Positions 7,915-17,689 of a stretch of 64,000 nucleotides of DNA are shown here, piece by piece. Each line of letters starts with the position of its first letter. Position 1 is the stretch's first letter. Made by a program: the position numbers and the translations under genes. The notes below the pieces were generated by a model. That model was not told where the DNA came from and did not search any database. It saw nothing but the letters and a program-made list of their open reading frames with translations. Source of the stretch: Paenibacillus endoradicis (GTDB taxonomy: Bacteria > Bacillota > Bacilli > Paenibacillales > Paenibacillaceae); assembly GCF_024721975.1 (NCBI RefSeq), contig NZ_JANQBB010000001.1:496001-560000 (forward strand), written 5' to 3'.

Positions 7915-10387
7915 TATTATTGTAGATGTGCCGAGCCGTCAGACGGATCGGCCTTTTGATTATGAAGTGCCATTAGATATGCAACCATGGATTGAGGTTG
8001 GTAGTCGAGTGGGCGTTCCTTTTGGTGGTCGTGTACTACAAGGATTTGTTATCTCGCTTGCGATGGATACGGACTATGACAGAAGTAAGTTGAAATGTGT
8101 TTCGCAATTACTTGATCCAGTACCTCCACTCCTACCAGACCTGATTGATCTTTCGGAGTGGCTTAGTCATAAATACTGTTGTTCTCGAATTGCGTCTTTG
8201 CAAGTGATGCTTCCATCAGCCTTGAAAGGTAAGGAAGAAAAATATATCGGTTTATCTGAATTCTTTGAACAGGCAGAGCACTCAGATAAGCCGTGGTTGC
8301 AATACATTGCTGCGGAAGGTGGAGTAGTTACCTTCGATAAATTACTATCCGCTTATCCTGATGCTCATAAACATATTAAAGCAGCATTGCAGCAAAATAT
8401 ATTGTCTGTACGTGCCTCTGTAAAGGATCGTATAGGGATTAAAAAAATATTGACAGTAGTATTACCCGATCAACTTGATATCGCTAGAGATCAGCTGCCT
8501 GCACTTATGAAAAAGGCTCGTAAGCAATATGAAGTTCTTTCTTACATGCTAGAACATGCACAGCCACTTCCGATGCAACAATTAGTTGCAGCATTACACA
8601 CTAGTTCAAGCGTTGTTCACGGATTAGTTGATAAGGGGCTATTGCGGTTGGAAGAACGAGAGCAAGCGCGCGATCCATATAAGCACCGTCAGTTTGAAGC
8701 TAGCTCAGCACTGCCTTTAACGACCTCACAGCATAGCGTATATGAACGGATTGTTACGAGTATGATTGCAGAAACTGGGCAAACGATGTTGCTCTATGGG
8801 GTTACTGGTAGTGGTAAGACAGAGGTATATTTGCAAAGTATTGCCCAGTGTCTTCAAATTGGGAAGCAAGCAATTGTACTTGTTCCTGAAATTGCCCTTA
8901 CTCCGCAAATGGTTGAGCGATTCAAATCTCGCTTTGGTGATGCTGTTGCAGTCATGCATAGTCGCTTATCTGAAGGAGAACGTTTTGATGAGTGGCGGAA
9001 AATCCGTAATGAGCAAGCGCAAGTTGTCGTTGGTGCACGTTCCGCAATTTTTGCTCCATTTCAATCTATTGGACTCATCATTATCGATGAAGAGCATGAG
9101 TCATCTTATAAGCAAGAAGATACACCTAAGTATCATGCAAGAGATGTAGCAGTAAAGCGAGCTAAGCAACATGGTGCAGTAGTTGTTCTTGGTTCTGCAA
9201 CGCCATCATTAGAAACTTACGTTGCTGCGAATCGTAATCCTGCGGATGGTAGTGAAGCTCCAATTCTTCATTTGCCAGAACGCGTCTCAGGTCAAGACAT
9301 GCCAAAAGTTGAAATTGTTGACATGCGTGAGGAATTGCAGCGTGGTAACCGTTCGATGTTTAGTGGATCGCTTTATACAGCGTTGAAAGAGCGACTAGAA
9401 AGACAAGAGCAGACCGTCTTACTGCTCAATCGAAGAGGTTACTCTACTTTCGTTATGTGTAGATCTTGTGGTTATACAGCAACATGTCCACATTGCGATA
9501 TTTCATTAACTTTTCATCAGAAAACAAGATCACTTCGTTGTCATTACTGTGGACATACAGAGTCATCACCTAAGCAATGTCCTACATGCGAATCAGAGCA
9601 TATTCGATTTTTTGGAACAGGTACGCAAAAAGTTGAAGAAGAGCTTGCTAAATTATTTCCGGGTATACGTGTCATTCGTATGGATGTAGATACAACAACG
9701 GAAAAAAATTCGCATGAAAAATTACTGAAAGCATTTGGTGATCGTCAAGCAGATGTGTTATTAGGAACTCAAATGGTGGCCAAAGGTCTTGATTTCCCGT
9801 ATGTTACGTTGGTTGGTGTAATCGCTGCTGATACGACATTGAATTTACCGGATTTTCGAGCAGGGGAACGTACATTCCAATTATTAACGCAAGTTGCTGG
9901 TAGAGCAGGTAGACATCATCTAAGTGGAGAGGTTATTATTCAAACATATAACCCTGATCATTATGCCATTACTGCAGCACAATATCATAATTATGAACAA
10001 TTTATTGAAGAAGAGCTGTCATTGCGTGCTATAATGGCATATCCGCCGTATTGTAGATTAATTCTAATTACAATGTCACATGAACAACTTCCATTACTTT
10101 CGGATGTAAGTCAGCGCTTTGTGACAGAGCTACGAGAATTAGCAGAATATGAAGGTGTGCTTGTCCCTTTACGTAGTCGTATGATGCGTGCGCTTGAAAT
10201 ATTAGGACCGGTTGCATCACCTCTTGCTAGAATCAAGGATCGCTACAGGTATCAATGTGTGATAAAATATCGTGGTAGTATCGATGCGGGAAGTCTTGTA
10301 CAACGAGCTATAAGTCCGTTTCTTGAAGGTAATGCAAAAAATAAGGTGTTGTTCAGTGTGGATGTTGATCCACAGGTAATACTGTAA
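7904..10387 (+). CDS. priA: Primosomal replication protein N' (PriA helicase)
   Basis: About 827 residues. PriA reloads the replisome at stalled forks. Visible are the helicase motifs GVTGSGKTEVYLQ (Walker A), DEEHESSYKQ (Walker B), GSATPSLE and the motif VI region QVAGRAGR, plus eight zinc cysteines in CRSCGYTATCPHC and CHYCGHTE...CPTC. The N-terminal DNA-binding domain begins IIVDVPSRQTDRPFDYEVP. I place the start at ATG 7904, nine bases after AAGG and overlapping coaBC by 11 bases; ATG 7895 is an in-frame alternative. Confidence 0.95.
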   Translation: MIANIIVDVPSRQTDRPFDYEVPLDMQPWIEVGSRVGVPFGGRVLQGFVISLAMDTDYDRSKLKCVSQLLDPVPPLLPDLIDLSEWLSHKYCCSRIASLQVMLPSALKGKEEKYIGLSEFFEQAEHSDKPWLQYIAAEGGVVTFDKLLSAYPDAHKHIKAALQQNILSVRASVKDRIGIKKILTVVLPDQLDIARDQLPALMKKARKQYEVLSYMLEHAQPLPMQQLVAALHTSSSVVHGLVDKGLLRLEEREQARDPYKHRQFEASSALPLTTSQHSVYERIVTSMIAETGQTMLLYGVTGSGKTEVYLQSIAQCLQIGKQAIVLVPEIALTPQMVERFKSRFGDAVAVMHSRLSEGERFDEWRKIRNEQAQVVVGARSAIFAPFQSIGLIIIDEEHESSYKQEDTPKYHARDVAVKRAKQHGAVVVLGSATPSLETYVAANRNPADGSEAPILHLPERVSGQDMPKVEIVDMREELQRGNRSMFSGSLYTALKERLERQEQTVLLLNRRGYSTFVMCRSCGYTATCPHCDISLTFHQKTRSLRCHYCGHTESSPKQCPTCESEHIRFFGTGTQKVEEELAKLFPGIRVIRMDVDTTTEKNSHEKLLKAFGDRQADVLLGTQMVAKGLDFPYVTLVGVIAADTTLNLPDFRAGERTFQLLTQVAGRAGRHHLSGEVIIQTYNPDHYAITAAQYHNYEQFIEEELSLRAIMAYPPYCRLILITMSHEQLPLLSDVSQRFVTELRELAEYEGVLVPLRSRMMRALEILGPVASPLARIKDRYRYQCVIKYRGSIDAGSLVQRAISPFLEGNAKNKVLFSVDVDPQVIL

Positions 10388-10390
10388 GAT

Positions 10391-10520
10391 GAAGTTCAAA
10401 TAGCAGACTTTGATAACGATGAGCATGCTAACGTAGAATATTCGACATCAAATATAAAGCGGACTTTGATAACGATGATTGACTAGGTAGCATATTCTAT
10501 ATTGAATATGAAGCGAACTT
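10391..10520 (+). repeat. Dispersed intergenic repeat family 1, two head-to-tail copies
   Basis: The first copy (about 10391-10456) reads GAAGTTCAAATAGCAGAC, TTTGATAACGATGA, ACGTAGAATATTCGACATCA; the second (about 10457-10520) reads GCGGACTTTGATAACGATGA, TTGACTAGGTAGCATATTC and ends AAGCGAACTT. The unit is imperfectly dyad-symmetric: AAGTTC pairs with GAACTT, TTTGAT with ATCAAA, centred on CTACGTAG. Single copies lie inverted at 25805-25876 and 63038-63107. Confidence 0.88.
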
Positions 10521-10540
10521 GGCAAGTCTAGTATAAGCTT

Positions 10541-10606
10541 CCGAGGTATGTTTCTTTCAGAAACATTGTAGGTCTGCGTGTACCAATAACGTACACTAGA
10601 AATAGT
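10541..10606 (+). repeat. Dispersed repeat family 2 (GTTTCT dyad plus GTACAC module)
   Basis: TGTTTCTTTCAGAAACA at 10549-10565, followed by a stretch with ATTGTAGGTCTGCGTGTACC and AACGTACAC, aligns with the tandem units at 4241 and 4408 (TGTTTCTTACAGAAACA, then TTTAAGTGCTTACGTACAC). As at 4 kb, it stands just downstream of a family 1 repeat, so the two modules may form one composite element. Confidence 0.7.
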
Positions 10607-10638
10607 TTAAGTTTATGAAAAGTTTTGGAGGTCATTTT

Positions 10639-11127
10639 ATGAGTATTCGTCTAATTGTTAAAGAACCAGATCAGGTGTTGCGAGAAATCGCGAAACCAGT
10701 TACTAAATTCAATTCAAACTTAAAAAAATTATTAAAAGATATGGCTGAAACGATGTATGATGCAGATGGAGTAGGTCTTGCAGCGCCACAAATCGGGATA
10801 TCTAAACGAGTTATAGTTGTAGATGTCGGCGATGAGAATGGTCTAGTCGAAATGGTTAACCCTGTCATTATTGAACGTGATGGTGAACAGTTAGGTCCAG
10901 AAGGCTGTTTAAGTATTCCTAATATTAACGGCGAAGTACTTCGTGCTGATCATATTGTCGTTCAAGGACAGGATAGTGATGGCGAAACTTTTACTGTTGA
11001 AGCAACTGGCTATTTTTCGCGTGCGTTTCAACATGAAGTTGATCATTTGAATGGAGTACTGTTCACAGATATTGCACTTAATACGTACGATGTTTCTGAT
11101 CAGGTACGAAAAGGCGGCGAAAGATAA
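10639..11127 (+). CDS. def: Peptide deformylase
   Basis: 162 residues. It removes the formyl group from nascent proteins. All three motifs are present: GVGLAAPQIG, EGCLSIP with the metal Cys, and FQHEVDHLNG with the two metal His and catalytic Glu. The start ATG 10639 follows TTGGAGG; an in-frame ATG at 10615 lacks a ribosome site. It lies one base before fmt, its functional partner, which adds the formyl group. Confidence 0.96.
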   Translation: MSIRLIVKEPDQVLREIAKPVTKFNSNLKKLLKDMAETMYDADGVGLAAPQIGISKRVIVVDVGDENGLVEMVNPVIIERDGEQLGPEGCLSIPNINGEVLRADHIVVQGQDSDGETFTVEATGYFSRAFQHEVDHLNGVLFTDIALNTYDVSDQVRKGGER

Positions 11128-11128
11128 T

Positions 11129-12076
11129 ATGCGTATCGTTTTCATGGGGACACCGACATTCGCTGTCCCTTCTCTACGTACTTTAATTGAAGAAGGTTAT
11201 AACGTAGTAGCAGTTGTATCACAACCAGATCGTCCGAAAGGGCGCAAAAAAGTGCTCACACCGCCACCTGTGAAAGAAGCGGCATTAGAGCTTGGGTTAC
11301 CGGTCATTCAACCTGAACGAATGCGTAGTGAAGAGGCGGTAGCTGAAGTTGCTAGCTATAATCCGGATCTGATTATTACAGCTGCGTACGGTCAAATCCT
11401 ACCTAAAGCTGTGCTCGATTTGCCTAAGTTCGGTTGTATTAATGTTCATGGTTCTTTACTTCCTCGTTATCGTGGAGGTGCTCCTATTCAACGCTCTATT
11501 ATTAATGGTGAGTCTGAGACTGGAGTAACGATTATGTATATGGCTATTGGACTTGACACTGGGGATATGCTTAGTCGTGTTGCACTTCCTATTACGGATG
11601 AAGATAATTCAGGCACGATGTTTGAAAAGCTTAGCCTTGCTGGGGCGCAATTGCTCAAGGAAACTTTACCGCCGCTTCTTGCCGGTGAGCTGCCTGCAGT
11701 TGCTCAGAATGAAGATGAGGCGACCTATGCATCTAATTTAACTCGTGAAGATGAGCGTATTGATTGGACGCAGTCTGCAAGATCGATCTTTAATCAAGTA
11801 CGCGGATTGTCACCAATGGCTGGTGCTTTTACGTATTTGAATAATGAACCTTTCAAGATTTGGGCATGTAAGCCGTTGTCTGCACATGCTGATGCAACAA
11901 CAGTTGGCACAATAATTGCTGCCAGTTCAGAAGGAATTACAGTGCAGACTGGTGATGGTCAATTATTACTTACCCAAGTTCAGCCTGCAGGCAAGCGTAT
12001 GATGGATGTCGCGGATTGGCTGCAAGGCGCAAGAGCAATTATAGGTGTTGAACTCGTTTCAGCCGTACAGGAGTAG
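11129..12076 (+). CDS. fmt: Methionyl-tRNA formyltransferase
   Basis: 315 residues. It formylates initiator Met-tRNA using 10-formyl-THF. The start MRIVFMGTPTFAVPSL is the family N-terminus; the catalytic region includes INVHGSLLPRYRGGAPIQ and the Asp of GLDTGDML. The C-terminal OB-fold domain begins near residue 205. It starts one base after the def stop, so translation is probably coupled. Confidence 0.96.
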   Translation: MRIVFMGTPTFAVPSLRTLIEEGYNVVAVVSQPDRPKGRKKVLTPPPVKEAALELGLPVIQPERMRSEEAVAEVASYNPDLIITAAYGQILPKAVLDLPKFGCINVHGSLLPRYRGGAPIQRSIINGESETGVTIMYMAIGLDTGDMLSRVALPITDEDNSGTMFEKLSLAGAQLLKETLPPLLAGELPAVAQNEDEATYASNLTREDERIDWTQSARSIFNQVRGLSPMAGAFTYLNNEPFKIWACKPLSAHADATTVGTIIAASSEGITVQTGDGQLLLTQVQPAGKRMMDVADWLQGARAIIGVELVSAVQE

Positions 12077-12079
12077 ACT

Positions 12080-13552
12080 ATGAATAAGAAACCTTCAACA
12101 TATAGACGAGCTTCATCTACTAATAAAGCTAAGTCTAGTAATGGAGCTCCTGGTAACATTCAGGGACAAGCTGCGCAACCAAAACCGAAATCTGCACGTC
12201 TAATTGCTTTAGAGGTGCTAGTTAAAGTCGAGGAAGCAGGAGCTTATAGTAATTTGCAATTGAATAAGACGTTACAAGAACAACAATTATCAAGGCAGGA
12301 TGCTGCACTTACAACGGAAATCGTGTACGGTACGATTAGTCGAAAGTTAACGATCGATTATTGGTTATCTAAGTTTGTTGCTAAAGGCTTGCATAAGTTA
12401 CAACCGTGGGTACATCAATTGCTAAGACTTAGTATTTATCAATTGGTGTGGTTGGATCGAATTCCTCCACATGCTGTTGTAAACGAAGCAGTAAATATTG
12501 CAAAGCGTAAAGGGCATCAAGGGATCTCTAGTATGGTTAATGGTGTTTTACGCAGCGCCATTCGTGGTCAAGCGGATCTTGTTATTAGTGGAATCCATTT
12601 GCCAAATAAAGTAGAGATGCTATCTGTTCGCTACTCATTTCCCGAGTGGCTTGTGAAGCGTTGGTTAGATGAGTATGGCTTTAAGACTACAGAGCAAATA
12701 TTGAGTAGTAGCAATGAGGTGCCGCATAGCTCTATTCGTGTTAACACGATGAAAGCAACAGTAGCAGAAGTATTGCAAGCACTTGAATCAGAAGGTCTTA
12801 ATGCATCAGTGTCACCACTTGCACCAGCTGGTATTAATGTACATCGTGGAGGGCATCTTGCTGGATTAGCTGGATTTGCTAGTGGGCAGTGGTCTCTGCA
12901 AGATGAAAGCTCTATGCTCGTAGCAGAAGTGTTACAACCTAAACCAGGGATGCTCGTTTTGGATGCTTGTGCTGCACCAGGTGGCAAAAGCATGCATATC
13001 GGAGAATTAATGCAAGGTAAAGGGAAATTAATTTCTAATGATTTGCATGAGCATAAGCGTCAATTAATTGAAGATCAAGCGAAGCGTCTGGGGCTGACAC
13101 ATATTGAGACGATGAGTGGAGATGCAATTGCACTTGCTGATCGTCTGCAGAAACAAAGTTTTGATGCGATACTGCTTGATGCCCCGTGCAGTGGTTTCGG
13201 CGTTATTCGCCGCAAACCTGAAATTAAGTGGACCAAAGAGAATAGTGATGTAGCAGCAATAGCTACGATTCAAAGTAAATTGCTTGATGCAATGAGTGAT
13301 CTTGTGAAGCCAGGTGGTACATTAGTATATAGTACATGTACAATCGCTAAAGAAGAGAACGAAATGCAGATTGCTCAGTTTCTTGCTAGAAACCCTCAGT
13401 ATAAATTAGATACTGGGTGGCCACAACCACTGCTAGAGTCGCTAAGATCGCAAGGGATTATCGACGATTCATTCGATGGTCAATTACAGTTACTGCCACA
13501 ATATGCGAATAGTGATGGATTTTTCATAGCCCGTCTAGTTCGACACAATTAA
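12080..13552 (+). CDS. rsmB: 16S rRNA (cytosine(967)-C(5))-methyltransferase RsmB
   Basis: 490 residues; family members are usually about 440-450, and the extra length is a basic, Ser/Asn/Lys-rich N-terminal tail of about 35 residues. A NusB-like RNA-binding domain (about 40-170) is followed by a SAM-dependent methyltransferase with LDACAAPGGKSMHI (SAM site), DAPCSGFGVIRRKPEIKW and VYSTCTI; the two Cys are the release and nucleophile residues. The start ATG follows AGGAG within the fmt end. It forms an operon with def and fmt. Confidence 0.94.
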   Translation: MNKKPSTYRRASSTNKAKSSNGAPGNIQGQAAQPKPKSARLIALEVLVKVEEAGAYSNLQLNKTLQEQQLSRQDAALTTEIVYGTISRKLTIDYWLSKFVAKGLHKLQPWVHQLLRLSIYQLVWLDRIPPHAVVNEAVNIAKRKGHQGISSMVNGVLRSAIRGQADLVISGIHLPNKVEMLSVRYSFPEWLVKRWLDEYGFKTTEQILSSSNEVPHSSIRVNTMKATVAEVLQALESEGLNASVSPLAPAGINVHRGGHLAGLAGFASGQWSLQDESSMLVAEVLQPKPGMLVLDACAAPGGKSMHIGELMQGKGKLISNDLHEHKRQLIEDQAKRLGLTHIETMSGDAIALADRLQKQSFDAILLDAPCSGFGVIRRKPEIKWTKENSDVAAIATIQSKLLDAMSDLVKPGGTLVYSTCTIAKEENEMQIAQFLARNPQYKLDTGWPQPLLESLRSQGIIDDSFDGQLQLLPQYANSDGFFIARLVRHN

Positions 13553-13700
13553 GCTAAGATTAGCTTGTCATAATGGGCTGCAAGTTGACATAACATTGAC
13601 AGATGGCTCGAGAGCCGCGTTTATGCTAAAATATATTGAAACATGCTTTATTATCGCTTTGCGAAAATGAAGCACCTATAAACTATACAGGTGTGATGAG

Positions 13701-14747
13701 ATGAAACCATTTATTTATGACTATAGACACGAAGAATTGCAAGAATGGATGAAAGAGATCGGTGAGCCAGTTTTCCGTGCTGATCAAGTATTTGACTGGA
13801 TTTATGTGAAACGTGTAACAAGCTTTGAACAAATGACGAACTTATCTAAAAGTCTTCGTCAAGCATTAACGGATAAATTCGAATTTCTAACATTAACAGA
13901 AATTACGAAATTCGAGTCTCGAGACGGTACTGTGAAATTCTTGTTTGGTTTACAAGATAATCATGCGATTGAAACTGTTATTATGCGACATAGCTATGGA
14001 AATAGCGTATGTGTAACGACTCAAGTTGGTTGTCGTATTGGTTGTACCTTCTGTGCGTCTACACTTGGCGGTTTGAAACGTAACTTAACAGCTGGAGAAA
14101 TTGTTGCTCAAGTTGTCACTTCACAAATGATGCTTGATGCTACAGGTGAGCGTGTATCTAGTATTGTTATTATGGGTTCTGGTGAACCATTTGAAAACTA
14201 CGATGCTACAATGACGTTTTTACGTAATATGATTCATGAGAAGGGCTTGAATATTGGTCAACGCCATATTACCGTTTCTACTAGCGGAATTGTACCAAGT
14301 ATTTACAAATTCGCTGATGAAAACACACAAATTAATTTGGCTCTATCCATTCATGCTCCAAATGATAAGTTACGTTCTAAGCTTATGCCAGTTAACCGAC
14401 GCTTCCCATTTGATGATGTTATTGAATCGATTCGCTATTACCAAGCGAAAACAGGCCGTCGTATTTCTTTTGAATATGCGCTTATCGGCGGTGTAAACGA
14501 TCAAGTGGAACATGCAGAAGAGTTAGCTAGTGTAATCAAAGATATGTTATGTCATGTTAACTTAATTCCAGTTAACCATGTACCTGAGCGAGACTACGTA
14601 CGTACTCCACGTAATGATATCTTTGAATTTGCCAGAGTATTAGAAAAAAATAACATCAATGTAACGATACGACGAGAGCAAGGTCATGATATTGCAGCTG
14701 CTTGTGGGCAATTAAGAGCCAAACATATGGAATCTACGGCGAGGTGA
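13701..14747 (+). CDS. rlmN: Dual-specificity 23S rRNA/tRNA (adenine-C2)-methyltransferase RlmN
   Basis: 348 residues. A radical-SAM enzyme that methylates A2503 of 23S rRNA and A37 of some tRNAs. The iron-sulfur cluster motif is [11 protein letters not shown]; the C-terminal region [12 protein letters not shown] carries the second catalytic Cys. The start ATG 13701 has a weak GATGAG site. A 148-base gap with TTGACA-like sequences (13585 and 13596) separates it from rsmB, so it may have its own promoter, although no well-spaced -10 was found. Confidence 0.95.
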   Translation: MKPFIYDYRHEELQEWMKEIGEPVFRADQVFDWIYVKRVTSFEQMTNLSKSLRQALTDKFEFLTLTEITKFESRDGTVKFLFGLQDNHAIETVIMRHSYGNSVCVTTQVGCRIGCTFCASTLGGLKRNLTAGEIVAQVVTSQMMLDATGERVSSIVIMGSGEPFENYDATMTFLRNMIHEKGLNIGQRHITVSTSGIVPSIYKFADENTQINLALSIHAPNDKLRSKLMPVNRRFPFDDVIESIRYYQAKTGRRISFEYALIGGVNDQVEHAEELASVIKDMLCHVNLIPVNHVPERDYVRTPRNDIFEFARVLEKNNINVTIRREQGHDIAAACGQLRAKHMESTAR

Positions 14748-14753
14748 TTACGT

Positions 14754-15521
14754 TTGTTAATGGTTAGTCGCAGTGATATTGGAAGAATTCGTCAAGTGAA
14801 TGAGGATTCTGCGTTAACAGGGAATATTAATGACCAACTTTCGTTTGCTATTGTAGCAGACGGAATGGGTGGTCATCAGGCTGGAGATGTTGCGAGTCAA
14901 ATCGCGGTTAAAGCTTTTCAGCGTATTCTGCAGCAACATGAAGAAATTACAAATTGGAGCGCAGAAGACGGTAAACGTCTGATGCGAATTGCTATTCGTC
15001 AAGCAAATGATGAAATATTCCAATTAGCTAAACATATGGAACAATATCATAATATGGGCACAACGATTGTTGCTGCCCTATTATGGGATCACATGATCAT
15101 TGTTGGGCATGTTGGTGATAGCCGCGCTTATCGTATCAATGAACAAGGCATCCATCAGCTAACTGAAGATCATTCTTTAGTGAATGCGTTGGTACAATCG
15201 GGACAATTAACGGCCGAAGAGGCTGAGCATCATCCCCGAAAAAATGTATTAACCCGTGCGATCGGTACAGATGATGATGTCGAAGTAGATGTTCGTATTA
15301 TCGAATGGGATAGCCGTGATATTTTGCTTTTATGTAGTGATGGCTTATCAAATCGCGTTAGCGAGTCTCAACTTCATCAAATTGTAATGAGTCAGCAACC
15401 ACTTGCAACAAGTGCAGATCAATTAATTCTACTTGCTAATGAGGCTGGTGGGGAAGACAACATTACACTTGTTCTTTATGATCAAAACGGTCATGTACAA
15501 GGAAAGGAGGAGACACTATGA
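14754..15521 (+). CDS. prpC: PP2C-family serine/threonine phosphatase PrpC (Stp)
   Basis: 255 residues. It reverses phosphorylation by the neighbouring kinase PrkC. Metal-binding motifs are VADGMGGHQAGD, GHVGDSRAYR, CSDGLSN and GGEDNIT. The TTG start at 14754 gives an N-terminus (MLMVSRSDIGRIRQVNEDS) that lines up end to end with B. subtilis PrpC, and it follows GAGGTGAT; ATG 14760 is the alternative. Its stop overlaps the prkC start (ATGA), so the two are translationally coupled. Confidence 0.95.
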   Translation: MLMVSRSDIGRIRQVNEDSALTGNINDQLSFAIVADGMGGHQAGDVASQIAVKAFQRILQQHEEITNWSAEDGKRLMRIAIRQANDEIFQLAKHMEQYHNMGTTIVAALLWDHMIIVGHVGDSRAYRINEQGIHQLTEDHSLVNALVQSGQLTAEEAEHHPRKNVLTRAIGTDDDVEVDVRIIEWDSRDILLLCSDGLSNRVSESQLHQIVMSQQPLATSADQLILLANEAGGEDNITLVLYDQNGHVQGKEETL

Positions 15522-17689
15522 TTGGACACGATCTTGCTGGTCGCTATGAGATAATTTCTCGTATAGGCGGTGGCGGAATGGCTTTAGTATATAAAGCGCA
15601 TGATGTACTGCTTAATCGGAAAGTAGCGGTCAAAGTATTACGACAACAATTTGTTCATGATGAAGAGTTTATTCGTCGGTTTCGTCGTGAAGGTCAATCA
15701 GCAGCGGCACTTTCTCATCCTAATGTTGTAAGTATATATGACGTTGGTCAAGAAGAAGATATTCATTATATCGTTATGGAGTATGTAGAAGGCCATAATT
15801 TGAATGAAATTATTGTAGAGCGAGCTCCTCTTCAAATTGAAGAAGCAGTTCACATCGCACAGCAAATATGTGAGGCGCTTGATCACGCACATACGAATCA
15901 TATTATTCATCGTGATATTAAGCCTCACAACATTCTTATTGGTAATAATGGTAGAGTGAAAGTAACTGATTTCGGTATTGCTAGAGCAGTAACTTCCTCA
16001 ACGATTACACATACTGGTTCTGTTGTTGGATCTGTACATTATTTTTCACCTGAACACGCTAAAGGTGTGAATACAGGTGAGAAATCGGACTTATATTCTT
16101 TGGGAATCGTACTATATCAGATGTTAACTGCTCAACTCCCATTTTTTGGTGAGAGTCCAATTAGCATTGCATTGAAACATTTGCAAGATGATTTTGAAGA
16201 GCCTAGAGTTGCCAATTCGCATATTCCTCAATCAGTAGAAAATATCATTTTGAAATCAATGCGGAAAAATCCGAATGAACGCTATCATTCAGCAAAAGCA
16301 ATGATGGAGGATTTAGAGACATGCCTTCAACCACATCGTCTGTATGAACCGAAAATTGTATTCAGTCAAGTAGATGAAATGCAGGAAACAAAAGTTATGC
16401 CTGCTATTCGTTCTTCGCAAATGCAAGATATGAATACTACCCGCACGCAGCAGGCAACGGGACCTGTAAGTAATACGGTGAGGATTGAAGACACTACGGC
16501 AATGAAAACTACAGCACTGGAAGACTCTGAGCTTACAAAGAAAGAAAACAATTGGAAGAAACCATTGATTGTCGTTCTTGTAACATTAGTTTTCTTGGCT
16601 GCGTTAATATGGGGATTTTTCAAGTTATTAGATACTTGGCAAACAGACGATGTCGACATACCTTATGTTGTAGACTTGACAGAGGAACAAGCTCGTGAAG
16701 CTATTGAGGAAAAAGGTTTGAGAGTTAAAGAACCAGTAACGCGTGAAACAAGTAAGGTTGTTCCACTAGGTAACGTTATGGAGCAATCGAAGATGAATAT
16801 GAAGGTGAAGGTTGGATCTTTTATCGAATTAATTATCAGTAGCGGACCTGAGCTGAAACAACTACCTAACTATGTTGGTGGAATGAAAACAGCTACAATT
16901 AATTCCCTTGTAGAGCTTGGTATTAAGGAGTCTCAGCTCGAATTTATCGAAGTCAACGATGACTCTGAGGTAGGTACTATACTTGAGCAGACACCAAGTT
17001 CAGGTTCTGAAATTAATCCTGATGATGTGAAAATTACATTTACAGTAAGCTCTGGACCAGAGACGTTTGATATGCCAACTCTAGAGGGCAAAAAATTAGC
17101 TGATGTTAAAGATATTTTGAAAGCTTATGGTTTAATACTTGAAGAAGGTAATATTAAGTATGAGGCTAGTTATTTGTTCGAAAAAGACGAAGTTATTAGC
17201 CAAAATGTATTGCCTAATGAGAAAGTTGTTAAAGGTAGTAAAATCTCGATTGTTGTAAGTTCAGGGCAACCTAAGGATGCCAAAAACTATGTGTTTAATG
17301 TGCGTATTTCACCTGCGAACAGTGATTCTGCAAGTGAAGTGGAAATTATTTATTCCGATGCTCGTGGTGAAAATATGAAGCTTGATACACGTACGATTAC
17401 AAGTACGGTTGATATTCCAGTAACGCTTGTGCTTGACCCTGATACGGTAGCAAGAGTATCTGTAACCCGAGATGGTACGTTCATGGATATCAAAGAAATC
17501 AGATATAAAGATATTTCAAAAGGTTCAACAACTGGATTGGAAATTCCAGGTAATGTTGTTCAACCGACTGCAACACCTACAACTACAGAAACTAACCCTA
17601 CTCCACCGGGTGGGTCAGACCAAAATACGGAGGGTAACGAACATAATGAGCAAAACGAGCAATCCACGGAAACATTTGCAGAAGAATAA
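15518..17689 (+). CDS. prkC: PASTA-domain serine/threonine protein kinase PrkC
   Basis: 723 residues. The cytoplasmic kinase domain (about 10-275) shows GGGGMALVYKA, IHRDIKPHNIL and VTDFGIAR. A membrane helix spans about 346-371. Three extracellular PASTA repeats follow (about 375-445, 446-515, 516-585), each ending in a SSGPE or SSGQ-like strand; these bind muropeptides. Then comes a beta-rich domain and a low-complexity tail (PTATPTTTETNPTPP, then Glu/Asn/Gln). In Bacillus PrkC triggers germination and stationary-phase responses to peptidoglycan fragments. The tail after the third PASTA is longer than in B. subtilis (648 aa). Confidence 0.95.
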   Translation: MIGHDLAGRYEIISRIGGGGMALVYKAHDVLLNRKVAVKVLRQQFVHDEEFIRRFRREGQSAAALSHPNVVSIYDVGQEEDIHYIVMEYVEGHNLNEIIVERAPLQIEEAVHIAQQICEALDHAHTNHIIHRDIKPHNILIGNNGRVKVTDFGIARAVTSSTITHTGSVVGSVHYFSPEHAKGVNTGEKSDLYSLGIVLYQMLTAQLPFFGESPISIALKHLQDDFEEPRVANSHIPQSVENIILKSMRKNPNERYHSAKAMMEDLETCLQPHRLYEPKIVFSQVDEMQETKVMPAIRSSQMQDMNTTRTQQATGPVSNTVRIEDTTAMKTTALEDSELTKKENNWKKPLIVVLVTLVFLAALIWGFFKLLDTWQTDDVDIPYVVDLTEEQAREAIEEKGLRVKEPVTRETSKVVPLGNVMEQSKMNMKVKVGSFIELIISSGPELKQLPNYVGGMKTATINSLVELGIKESQLEFIEVNDDSEVGTILEQTPSSGSEINPDDVKITFTVSSGPETFDMPTLEGKKLADVKDILKAYGLILEEGNIKYEASYLFEKDEVISQNVLPNEKVVKGSKISIVVSSGQPKDAKNYVFNVRISPANSDSASEVEIIYSDARGENMKLDTRTITSTVDIPVTLVLDPDTVARVSVTRDGTFMDIKEIRYKDISKGSTTGLEIPGNVVQPTATPTTTETNPTPPGGSDQNTEGNEHNEQNEQSTETFAEE

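Noticed and set aside
12631..12993. Open frame on the - strand inside rsmB
   Set aside because: It is antisense to a gene with clear catalytic motifs, has no ribosome site and no recognisable protein.
13585..13632. Promoter before rlmN (TTGACA at 13585 or 13596)
   Set aside because: No -10 hexamer at 16-18 bases; the nearest TATGCT is 20 bases from the second TTGACA, so no promoter is claimed.
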